Below, piece after piece: positions 44,766-55,560 of a stretch of 64,000 nt of DNA; position 1 is the stretch's first letter, and the number at the start of each line of letters is the position of its first letter. Under the pieces are notes generated by a model, which did not search any database, was not told the DNA's origin, and saw only the letters and a list, made by a program, of their open reading frames with translations. A program made the position numbers and the translations under genes. Source of the DNA: Atherix ibis (lineage: Eukaryota; Arthropoda; Insecta; Diptera; Athericidae); contig OY282605.1 of NCBI GenBank assembly GCA_958298945.1, forward strand, positions 112,712,267 through 112,776,266. The letters are read 5' to 3'.

Positions 44766-46229
44766 GAAATGAGTTTATTAAAAAGGACCTAATGGTCCTA
44801 GGACCGCTTGGGTCAGTGTTCAAAAGTGTCAGTATATCATAGCAGAAATAATAAAAAAATCTTTTGTTAGTTTTTTTTATTTACGGTTGTTAAGTGATAT
44901 AAAATAAAAACACATAATTTTAGATAGGATAATTTCTTAAGCCAAACTAGGGGCTACGTTTTTTCATTAATAACCCAGAATTTTTACTCTTCGATGGCTG
45001 TCCAAAATTGATGCTTCTCAGACGAAAGAATATCACCATTTCTTACGGCAATAAATTTAGACGATCTTCATTTGATCGTCATCAACAGTGTAACAACCAG
45101 GTGGGAGCTCATCTGAGGCTTTTTAAATAATAAAAACCGCACGCGTACCGATTTCAAGCCGCCATCTTCCCAGCGTATACCAGTCGAGCTAGGTTAATTT
45201 AGCCTGAAATGGGCGGTCGAATTAATCTATTTCAATATTTTTTTATTAACAAAAATAGAAATATGTTTTCAGCACTTCTGTGAATCTTCTTTAACCATGC
45301 GGAATAAGTGTCCAACATATCGCTGTCGATTGAGGTTTATTTTAGCCCCAAACGGGCAGTCGTTTTAATCTATTTAAACATTTTATGATATTTTAATTGC
45401 AAAAAACTTCATCATTTTTCGTTTAGGAGTATTTAAATTTTCCAATTCCTGTTCTTTATGCTAAATCGGAAATCTTAGTGTCATCTGAAGAATGCCGTGT
45501 ATTCAGTGAAAATATCACATTCAAAAAAGGTTTAGGAAAAATTCGATATTAAAAAAAATTACAACAATTTGGTTTCTATAAGAAAAATATGCGTAATAAA
45601 AAACAAAAATTTTGATATTTAAAAAATTGTCATTAATTTGAAAACAGTCGTATTACCAAAACGGACAGGTGGAATTCGCAGATCCACGTCAAATCAAGGC
45701 TTAACTAAGATTCAATATTAGTAGCTGCCGAGACGACTATCTTATTTTATAAGAAAAAAATTAGCCCATACCAAGTAAAAGTATCTGAATAAATTAAAAA
45801 ATCTTCTGGAACTATAAATAACAGAATTGTAGGGCTTCTGGGCAGAATCTTCTTCAATCATGCGGAATAAGTATTCAGAGGAATAGTCGGAATTAAAAAT
45901 TTGAAGGGTACACAATATTGTTCATGTTTTTTTTCTTTTAATTCAGGTTCAATTTTTTTTATTGTAATAAAAATTACAATAAAAAGTTTAGTTTTAACCA
46001 ATTGTTTAAAAAAATTAAATTTTAACTAAATACTTTGTGTTTATATAATAAATGCTTTCGAGTATAGCCATTATTGAGAGAAATTTGGCAACACTGCCGT
46101 CCTTGAGAATTGCAAAAGTTGTAAAACCTAAAATTAACAATGTTTACATGGGCTTCTCCTTATATGTTATATCCTCCTAATCGCGTCCAGGAACCACGCG
46201 ACCCTATATCTGAGGTTGTATTTTTGTAG
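44766..46229. other. Noncoding DNA with a degraded internal repeat
   Basis: 45181-45243 and 45327-45390 are alike (GTCGA..TAGGTT.ATTTTAGCC, then GGGC.GTCG.TTTAATCTATTT). Bases 45283-45315 and 45845-45875 share AATCTTCTT.AA.CATGCGGA. This looks like an old tandem or composite repeat of unknown type. Confidence 0.5.
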
Positions 46230-46625
46230 TGCGTTACGAAAATGGAGCAGTGAAATTTGGAGCAACGATTTCTTTTTCAAAGTTTTGTATTAAGCTTGGT
46301 AAATTTAAGGGTTTGACTTAAGAAAAGTTGCAACAATCCTATAGGCAGCATTTGTTATCAAGAGTACAAGTCTTTCTGTGCCATAAATCATTTTTGGACG
46401 TCCGAGAAGTAGTGAAAAAGCACTCTTGTGCCTCCAATATAAACAGTAAATTAGGTTTATATAAAACGAAAGTCTTTGAAAGGTTCATAGAAACGGTTCA
46501 GATTTTCTTCAGATTGGATAGTGTGCAGACTTTGATGCTCCACCATTAAAACAAACCTGTCACATAACTATCTCCATCAACGAGTTTTTTTTTTAGAAAA
46601 AGGGACTTATATAATTTCACCTGAT
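46230..46625 (+). mobile_element. Mariner remnant, plus strand, fused to the next element
   Basis: KLQQSYRQHLLSRVQVFLCH, then KSFLDVREVVKKHSC (46325-46430) matches a mariner N-terminal helix-turn-helix (ALSRVQVFEWHK.FL.GRE.VEDD). After a large deletion, CSTIKTNLSHNYLHQ/ITISINEFFF (46540-46600) is the second-Asp region, as at 38665-38730. It stops abruptly where a mariner in the opposite orientation begins. Confidence 0.65.
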
Positions 46626-47185
46626 TCGAGACAACGGAGCTATTCAGTTTCGGGAAGAAGGAAAAGTGACAGGGGGCCAGATCTGGGGAATACGGTGAAT
46701 GTGGCATTATTAGTGTGTTGTTTTTGGCAAAAAATGGCAAAAGCCAATTTTTGTTCTTACACAAATCCGGGCGTTTCTGGAGGATTGTTTTGCGTAAATT
46801 GCGCAAGAATTCATGATGCACCACGCCCCTTGGCGCTTTTTTCTGTCTTGGCTCGTGCGGTAGCTTCCATTGGGATGATTGAGCTTGATTCGTCACCAGT
46901 TATGATCTCTAGAGCAAATTTGGGTCATCGCGGACAGAGTCCAACAGCTCCTTAGCAATGTTAATGCGATGCTGTTTTTGGTCGAAATTGAGCAAAAATC
47001 TAAGATGAGCCAAAACACGTGCAAGCAAAGCAGCTATCAAAAATTAACTGAACATTCAAAATGGCCGAACTTGTCGGCACACGTGAGAGACATGAGTATC
47101 AACATAACGCCGCAAAAAAATCGAAAATCGAATATACGTCACCCGCGGAAATTCAAAATTCGCGATACTTTTTGAACAGACCTCG
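46626..47185 (-). mobile_element. Mariner remnant of the 6451-7373 family, minus strand
   Basis: The 5' terminal repeat is at the right end (inverse of ...CTTTTTGAACAGACCTCG, ending 47185, TA at 47186-47187). The minus strand passes through the shared 5' leader, jumps to the region before the first Asp, then reads SSQWKLPHEPRQKKAP, GVVHHEF, LRKTILQKRPDLCKNKNWL and HSPYSPDLAPCHF. The HHDNAPAHTS segment with the second Asp is deleted. The 3' terminal repeat is missing; the sequence runs straight into the plus-strand mariner. Confidence 0.8.
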
Positions 47186-47187
47186 TA

Positions 47188-49888
47188 TATTATAATCAAT
47201 AAATAGGATTTAGTCAAGAAATATTAAGCAGAAAGTTATTGATATAAAAATGTGGACATTATGGGTGACCACAATAAAAAAAAAATTTATCTGGCAGTTA
47301 TTAAAGTAAAATCTAAACATTAAAAATTTTAAAAAAAGCTAACAATATTTTTCAACTTTAAATATAACAAGTCATATAATTTGACTACCATTTATGTAAA
47401 AATCCTTCCCGAAATATAAGAACACCAAAGTTCTATAAGGAAAAAAAATGAAAAATGGGGAAGTAAAAAATTGTCATTGATTTAAAAGGAATTTACCCAA
47501 GCACTTTAGATAAAATTACAAAAAAAAAATCATAGAATCAATTAAATCCACTATATTAATATGTTATTGAACAGAAAATATGCTAAAAGCTCAGTTGTTA
47601 ATATAAATTATAAAAATTAAAAAAAAAATTAGGAGGGAAATATGCACACCGGGAAGTTCAGTTGAAAATAGGAAGAAGTAAATTCTATAAAATCTATTCG
47701 TAAAGTGTTTGTTCTCCTTAAGACCCTCAAAAACTATGTGTTTTTATCAGCACTTAAATATTTGCTAAAAATAAGCTTTTAATATTGTGACAAAACATTG
47801 TTGACCATTTACATCTTAAAACAGATACGATTTATTGTGCAAATATGTACAAATGTATTTAAATAATAGTTGACGCCCTTCAATTAACTAATAATCCCAA
47901 TAAAATAATAATCAATTGACATTCGTTTCAAATCAATTAAAATTGCATTTTGATAAGAATTAAAAATTCTCCATATATCTAGACGGTTTGATGTAGATTT
48001 ATTACAATATTTACAAGATATTTTTTTATTCGTAATAGCACAATCGGAATAATTTAGATAAGCTAACCAATCAATCAGCAAGACTATAAGCTAAGAGTAG
48101 CTCTTACCAGTTAGAATGCGGTCACCACAAAAAACACTACAACAACGGATAATTTGTTAATTTTATTTATTAATTAATTATTCATTTTGAAGAAGAAGAA
48201 AAAACACAAAACAACTAATTATTCATTTAACTTATAGATAAGACTAATGTGAAATAGGTTTTTTTTTTCGTTAATATTTTGCATATAAGATAAAAAAACA
48301 TATCAGCCCATAAACATGCGATAAAAATCGTTAGGAAATTAATATAAGCAAAAGTTATGATACTCGTAATACAGAAAAAATGTACATAAATTAATTAGTA
48401 TTGAGAAGAAAAATCGGTTGCACAAGTTGTGAATAAGAGCACATTCAAATTAAGATAAGAATTCGAAATGCTCATTATTCGATTATAAATCAATACGATC
48501 AGAAGTAACATTTACGAATTGTTCGAATGGAAAAAGGAATCAACTCACCACCACCCTCCTTAATTAAATAGTCAATGTGTTATTAATCATTTTCTAGATA
48601 TTATTACTTATTTAACCTGCTGGAGACTTCCGTCTTGTATGTTCTTTTTTTTTATCTTTTAAGAACTATAATTTATCCATCATCGTTGTGAGTAAAATGT
48701 TAAAAAGAAAATTTGGAATCGATCTAAACCCCATACTAATAAGCAAAATTTCTTCCAGAAGATCTAAAAAGGGGAACACTAAAGTTAGTATCGATCATAA
48801 AAAAATTCAAATTTATGGACGAAAAGATGCAGCATACGTTAACGCGATCTTATTGCACTGATCTGACAGCTTTCATTTCAGAGTCGTACTCGTCCCCGTG
48901 CTTAAGTCAATGATTTACGAATGAAATTTTAATTGGAAAATTATTATGTTTATTAGTTATTTCACAATTTTTTTTAACGTTTTATTAATTTAACATAAAA
49001 CGATTCAATTAATTTGAATAATTGAATAGTTATTTTTGAAAAGGCGCATCTAAAGCGAGGCGTAACTCCATGACTGGCGTGAGGCATTGTAGCTAATCGT
49101 ACAAAATAATATTTTTTATAATATTAAAAAATGACGAATATTATAGAACAGGCGTGATTGATTAGTAGTTCAAATAGATAATATATCAATTAAATATCAT
49201 ACATTATCTGGTAAGATCGTTGGTGATCGTGGCTTGGACAAAGTTCTCCACCTTCTTTTAGTAACAGATTTGTGCAAAAAATCGACTGGAAATGTTTTTT
49301 TTCTATATAACACTATTATACACTATCATTACTATTATTGTTAAAAGGTGAATTTCAATCTGGCAAATAATTATTTAGCTTAGGAATTGTGTCACAACCT
49401 GTCACGTATTATCGTATATTTATGGGCTTTATGCTCCAAAGTGAATTGAAATGAAAAATGATTTAAGGTAAAATTTAAAATTAATCACATGGTGAGAATT
49501 ATTTGAATTCTAGAAATTTTACTTAATCTTTTTTGTTATTGTTGAAGTGTTGTTTACTGGGTTTGTTCGTTGTGAAAAAATTGAGGGAGCTTTTCATATT
49601 TTTTTGTGGTAAATATTTGTAAAAAAAAAATCGTGTAAAAAATTTATTGCATCTATGAAAAAATAGATGGTTGGTTTCAGTTCTAAGAAATCAACAAAAA
49701 ACCATGGGTCTTCATGGTTAAGATCTTACACATATCATTTCATAAAGATTGCACAAATAATATGAGTTACACATAAAAGAATTTTATTCGTTGTCACTTC
49801 CTGACAATAACAGCTAGAAATGTCTTGGTTATCGTCTTCGTGCTTTATTGGTGAAATTATTTCTGTAATTTCTTGAACAAAATTAGGA
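47188..49888. other. AT-rich DNA without a recognised feature
   Basis: Low-complexity AT-rich sequence. A TTAATTAATTA cluster occurs near 48170. 49040-49260 is slightly more complex. No gene is seen. Confidence 0.5.
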
Positions 49889-49942
49889 CTGAATTCGTTC
49901 TTAAATCCACTGATGCTTCAGTGGATTTAAGAACGAATTCAG
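49889..49942. repeat. Perfect short-loop hairpin, 25-bp arms
   Basis: CTGAATTCGTTCTTAAATCC and the next five bases are followed by a 4-base loop and their exact inverse. It is not at the end of any recognised element. Confidence 0.95.
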
Positions 49943-49989
49943 TAATTCTTTGTAAAAGTACATTAATGACTTCAGATCACGTTGAAACT

Positions 49990-50439
49990 TCCCAGCTCGT
50001 TCCTCATTAGGATCATGTTTAATAAAACGTTTACCCAATTTCTGGTAATTTCAAGACCTTCTTTAATCAAAGTGCATTAAGAACAGGATCTTCTTGGTAT
50101 TTGCTACAATGTGCTTTGGTATCAGGAGCCTCAAGGACAACCTCTATTATTACATTTTTGTTTAGGGCTTTGTCAACTAATATCTTTAAATGATAGATCA
50201 TCGAATCCGTCTCCGCCAATTGTAAGTGTCAATTTTATGTTGTTGGAAAATTCGATCGTATTAGGGAGGACGGGATCTTTGTTTTTGATACATTCTAGCC
50301 AAACAGCTAGCACTAATTCAATTTGATTTATACAATCTATATTTTTTTTTCCGCTAGATGGCTGTAGTGATAAATTTCTCGTAAAATATTGATCAAACCT
50401 CAACTTATGCTCGCTGGAAAAGTGACATTCCGTACTCAA
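49990..50439 (-). pseudogene. Unrecognised coding-like remnant, minus strand
   Basis: Minus-strand frames are unusually protein-like: NIDCINQIELVLAVWLEC, then EFSNNIKLTLTIGGDGFDD, then EVVLEAPDTKAHCSKYQ, EDPVLNAL and, after stops, KLPEIG, FIKHDPNEERAGKF, QRDLKSLM. The pieces lie in order but in different frames, suggesting a decayed transposase or other gene. I cannot assign a family. Confidence 0.3.
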
Positions 50440-50469
50440 AAAAAAATTCTTTTACAGTTTTTTAATTGT

Positions 50470-51430
50470 CAATTCAGTTGTGAGTTATAGCGGGTGTAGA
50501 AAAAAAGTGAAATTCGGTATATTTTACAATTAATAAAGGCGAAAATGCAAGTCAGGCAGCTGAAATTGTGAATGGAGGTTATGGTCCCTATATTGTCACA
50601 CCCAATTTTGGTTTCGTTAATTCCGTTCCGGTTTTTTCGATGTTTAAAATACAACTCGCAAAGGTACATAAAATCATGCAAATGATCGAAGTAGATAGGT
50701 ATATTAGTAGTCGTACCATTGCCCAGGAGTTAAAGATCGACCACAAAACTGGATTAAAAAAGAAGCTCGAAGTTTGGGTGCCACACGAAATGACGCAAAA
50801 AATGCGTTGGATCGAATTTCCATCTGTGAAGCCTTGAGCAAATGAAACGAAATTGACCCATTTCTTAAAAGGATGGTGACTGGGAATGAGAAATGGGTCA
50901 TATACGACAATATTGTGTGAAAACGATCGTGGTAAAAGCACGAGGACGAGGCTCAAACGGTGGCCAAACCTGGTCTAACGGTCAGTAAGGTTTTGCTGTC
51001 CATTTGGTGGGACTAGAAAGGAATCATCTACTTTGAGCTGCTTCCATATGACCAAATACTAAATTCGGACCTCTGCTGTCAACAATTGGAACGTTAAAAA
51101 CTAGTGGCCAACGGGAGAGGTATTGTATTCCATCAGAATAGCCCCAGGCCACACACATCTACACGTAGTGACTCGCCAGAAACACTTTATAGTCCGGACC
51201 TGGCACCAAGCTATTACCATGTTTTTGCATCATTGCAAAACTTCCTTAGTGATAAAAAATTGGCATCAAGAGAAGATTGTGAAAATTGCTTAGTTGAGTT
51301 TTTTGCCAATAGGGACCAGGGCTTCTATGGGAGAGGTATTATGAAGTCATCTTTGAAATGGCAACAAATTATAATAGAAAAGGGTGAATATTTGACCAAA
51401 TCGGACAATCCGAACCATGTTAAATAAAGT
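50470..51430 (+). mobile_element. Decayed mariner, mori (D37D)-like
   Basis: In broken frames the plus strand reads GENASQAAEIVNGGYGP, LKKKLEVWVPHEMTQK (WVPHEL motif), DPFLKRMVTGNEKWV-like sequence near 50870 (first Asp lost to Asn), and AQTVAKPGLTVSKVLLSIWW (about 50955-51015). YFELLPYDQILNSDL, IVFHQNSPRPHTST (second Asp to Asn) and YSPDLAPSYYHVF (third Asp position changed to Tyr) follow. The end FANRDQGFYGRGIMK, KWQQIIIEKGEYLT is well kept. This matches D37D mariners, but all catalytic positions are damaged. Confidence 0.8.
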
Positions 51431-51473
51431 CTTGAAATAATGGATTACTTTTTGGCCAAATAAATATGATAAA

Positions 51474-52325
51474 TCTGTTTTGCTGTTAAGTTGGTACTAA
51501 TATTTCTTATTGTCACGTGTTTGGAACAATCTGTCAACTATGTTAGTTTGGTGAACAGCTGTTGGTTTTGTTGGTCAATGTCACAATGCATTGCCAGCGA
51601 AAGTTCTTGCGCCTATATAAAAAAAATGTAAGCCCACGAATGGTACTAGGAATTTGAAGATGAAAGAGAAGTGGTTAAAGGCCTGCTTCGTTCAGTAAGG
51701 GCAATTATGATTCAGAATCGATATTCTAGTATAAGAGAGATGGCACAGGATCTGGAAATGTCTCACAAATCTGTTCGTATCTTTTAAAACGATATTTTGG
51801 GAATTAACCGGGTTGGAGCATGCCTTTTTCTGAAGAAGCTGAATTTTCTTCAAAGGAAGGGTAATAAATATGTTAGATATGCTTAAATGAGTGCAAAATA
51901 GCTGATAACGAAAGGAGAAGTTATGAGGTTGACATGCAAGCCAGTCAACAAGCGTTGAAATGTTGCTTCTTTATGAGCTAAAACCAAAAACCACGTTAAA
52001 TCTGCTCGAAAATCAAAATTAAATTGACTGGTTTTTTTTTGATAATCGTGAAGTTTTTTTAAAAATCAAACTTATTAATCTGAAGGTGGATATATCAACA
52101 AACAATATGATCTGAGCATTAATGGCAAAATTATGGCACACCAACCATTTTATACGATTTTTTCGCAAAAAATCAACGAATGTCATCGATCTAGCAGTGT
52201 ATTCATCGGATATGGCGCCATTTGAGAGTGAAAGACATTTTGCGTCCAAATAAGGCATAAAAGAGACTTCATGGAAGGATCTAATGGAGAAAAGATATTT
52301 GGTATTGTATTTAAAAATTTCAGAC
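51474..52325 (+). mobile_element. Decayed mariner related to the 15991-18853 element
   Basis: The leader (GTTGGTACTAA ... CAATCTGTCAAC ... AACAGCTGTTGG) matches the start of the split mariner at 15991. The coding part reads IREMAQDLEMSHKSVR, then ILGINRV, KKLNFLQRK, MITKGEV (first-Asp region) and KKSTNVIDLAVYSSDMAPFE (SPDMAP), then KDLMEKRYLVL. Several stops and frameshifts. The right terminal repeat was not found. Confidence 0.65.
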
Positions 52326-53376
52326 ATTTCTTACTATTTATATATAATAATAAATATCAAATGATAGTTATACTATACAGTTTTTAGTATAACAGTAGGA
52401 ATTTAGCTCGTGCATATACCCGTTCTCTATATCTATACTCTAAGTGTCCATCAGTAAAATATCTCGAACACTAACAGCTAAAACTTTCGATAAAAAAATG
52501 CGTCCGCTTGAAATAACATGACATCTGTCGGGTGAATTACTTACTAAAAGTTTTTCATAAATTTATAAACGATAGCAAAAAAAAACACAAATGAAAAAGT
52601 GGATAAAGAATTTCCCTCCATTTATCTCCAATATCAGTATTTGATGGAAATACGAATCTGAGTAGACGTCACTGATTAGGATTAGAGACGCGATGCAGAC
52701 CCATTTTCTGATACTCGTAGCTTCAACCACACTTCCGCGACTGGTTCTAATAATTTATGAAGATTCCTCTTGTCCGCTATTGTAACGGTTGCCGTATCAG
52801 CTGTCTTGAATTTTTGTCCAAAATTAGAATCATTCCCCGAATAGTCAACTTGTTTCTAAGTCAACAAATATTTACGATCTTGTTTGTTTCGAATACAAGG
52901 ATTCCTTAGTTGGAATAGAAAATAAACAAATTTTTTTATTGGGATCGATTCCATTCACACTCGTATGGGTGCATTCGGACAATTTGTATGCCCGCCTTAA
53001 GGAGATTTATGACCACGTTCCAAGGATGATTGCAATAGCAATAAACCAACTAAATGGGTTCGTTTGTTGTGGTTTTGGTTTTTTTTTTCTTTAATTTTCT
53101 ATACATTATTATACTTAATACTAGATTTGGATTTCATAACTTATAAAATACATATTTTGGTTTTTTTTTTATTTTATTATTTTTATAGACATGCACATTT
53201 AATGGACCAGAGTTCTATTATGAAATTTGAACACTTGTCTTCCGGGAGGATTTATGTGAGAATTTTTTCATCTCAATTCGATGTTGGGCACACACTAAGT
53301 GGCATATATATCGAATTTTTTGTTTGTTTTTATTTTTATCAAAGCTAAAAAAATTTAAAAATTAATTTTTTTATTG
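52326..53376. other. Noncoding DNA without a recognised feature
   Basis: A mixed-complexity block at 52600-53040 is followed by T-rich DNA. No motif is seen. Confidence 0.45.
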
Positions 53377-54219
53377 TAATTTTTATAGTAATTTTTATAG
53401 TAATTTTTATAGTAATTTTTATAGTAATATTTATAGTAATTTTTATAGTAATTTTTATAGTAATTTTTATAGTAATTTTTATATTAATTTTTAAAAGTAT
53501 TGTAATTTTTATAGTAATTTTTATAATATTTTGTTATAGTAATTTTTCAAAGTATTTTTTATAGTAATTTTTAAAAGCAATTTTTATAGTAATTTTTATA
53601 GTAATTTTTACAGTGAATTTGTATAGTAATTTCTATAGAAATTTTTATAGTAATTTTTATAGTAATTTTTATAGTAATTTTTATAGTAATTTTTATAGTA
53701 AATTTGTATAGTAATTTCTATAGAAATTTTTATAGTAATTTTTAAAGTAATTTTTATAGTAATTTTTAAAAGTAATTTGTATAGTAATTTTTATAGTAAT
53801 TTTTATAGTAATTTTTATAGTAATTTTTATAGTAATTTTTATAGTAATTTTTATAATAATTTTTATAGTAATTTTTATAGTAATTTTTAAAAGTAATTTT
53901 TATTCTTATTTTTATAGTAATTTTTAAATTATTTTTTATTGCAATTTTTAAAAGTAATTTTTATAGTAATTTTTTAGTAATTTTTATAGCAATTTTTATA
54001 ATAGTTTTTATAGTAATTTTTATAGTAATTTTTAAAATTAATTTTTATAGTAAATTTTAAAGTAATTTTTTTGTAATTTTTATAGTAATTTTTATAGTAA
54101 TTTTTCAAAGTAATTTTTATAGTAATTTTTAAAAGTAATTTTTATGCTAATTTTTATAGTAATTTTTATAATAATTTTTATAGTAATTTTTATAATAATT
54201 TTTATAGTAAATTTTTGTA
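53377..54219. repeat. 12-bp minisatellite, about 70 units
   Basis: The unit TAATTTTTATAG is repeated almost without break for about 840 bp. Common variants are TAATTTTTAAAAG (13 bp) and TAATTTTTATAA. No comparable array exists elsewhere in the window. Confidence 0.97.
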
Positions 54220-55139
54220 GTACATTTTTTTGAGCAAAACGTTTTTATTCCTTATTGTAAAAGGATTATTAAAAATTCACTTAAAATACGAATTAGAAAA
54301 TTTCAGAGTAGAATGTTCTTTTCAATTTTTGACTGTTTCTTTAAAGTTTCTACCAATATCAATAAGGACGAAAATTATCTAATTAAGTTTCAGTTTTTTT
54401 AGTCCTATAAAAAGTATTTTTATTGCTTTAATATTTTCTGTCACGCAATCTACAAACATTTTTCTTATATTTTCAGTTCGTTCAACTTTTTACTCGAATG
54501 TCAGTTAAATAAACTTTAACTTTCTATAAATAATTTAACTCATCAACGAACAATAAAAAAAGGAAATAACCTTTAATCCTCTGACTCACTTTTAGTTAAT
54601 TTTCCAGAAATGCCAATGAACTTTCAAATAAATTCGGTTACTAAAGGTAAGAACGTTAAAAATGTTCTACTTAAGAGGATATTATAGCTATTAAAAGCTA
54701 TAATTAAGTTAAATTATATCTATTTAAAAATAAATCAATAAAACAAATACATAATGTTTATTTTTTGTGTACTTATTCTTATTGATAAATTTTCTCTAAT
54801 TATATTATTTATCTCTATGGAAATATTAATATTTATTTATTTATTTTTGTTAAATATAAAAAGTAAATGTCGAAATTCGGGAATAGAAAAAAAGGCCTCT
54901 TTAAAAGAACAATTTCTCTTGATCATAAAATACTAAAAAATTATACAATATAATAAATAGCACTAAATTTTATTTCATTATTTAAAGAAGAAAAAAACAT
55001 CTTTTGCCAAAAGACTTCTTGCAAGACTTTATATTTTTGATGTAATTTTTGATGATTTTTTGAGGGCTATAATTCAACTTTAACATAATGGATATTAGCT
55101 TTAAATATTTCAAAGTTTGAGGATTATATGCGTTAATAT
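54220..55139. other. AT-rich DNA without a recognised feature
   Basis: AT-rich. The short frame 54754-54936 is Ile/Leu/Lys-rich and not credible as a gene. Confidence 0.45.
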
Positions 55140-55560
55140 AATTTTTGTATGACATTAAAAAAAAATTCAACAGCGTCAAATCGCACGATCTTGTAGGTCA
55201 ATTAACAGCACCAAAATTCGAAAGCACGCGTCTTAAGAACTTTTACCGCAATTAAGCCAAAATTTATTGCGTTGCGTTGCTTATGACGCTAGTTCGTTTT
55301 TTTTAAGTATAGTCTAGATAAAAACTTTAAGTTGAGGACAAATATAATCATACCGTAAATATTTGACTGTACTTGTCCCACCTTCTTCGTTTTAAAAAAA
55401 AACACGACCAAATGAGCACTTCAGACCACAATGCATATTAAATAGTTCCTGTTCGTGAATATAATAGCTTTACTATAATTAATTGTGGGTTTTCAGAGCC
55501 GCATATATAGAAAATTTTGGCCTCTTTAATGTCCTATTACTGCCCAAAATGTGTCTATAA
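55140..55560 (-). mobile_element. DDE transposase remnant, minus strand
   Basis: The minus strand from 55520 reads CGSENPQLIIVKLLYSRTGT, then YALWSEVLIWSCFFLK, matching GSENPQVIVEKPLHPQKVTV, WCALWSGGIIGPFFFE. Near 55200-55165 NXPTRSCDLTLLN matches NWPPRSCDLTPLD. The middle is deleted. Confidence 0.65.

Noticed and set aside
45000..45130. Minus-strand frame DELPPGCYTVDDDQMKIV as a gene piece
   Set aside because: Looks protein-like but is too short, ends in stops and matches no family I know.
53377..54219. CRISPR-like array
   Set aside because: The 12-bp units are contiguous without unique spacers; it is a minisatellite.
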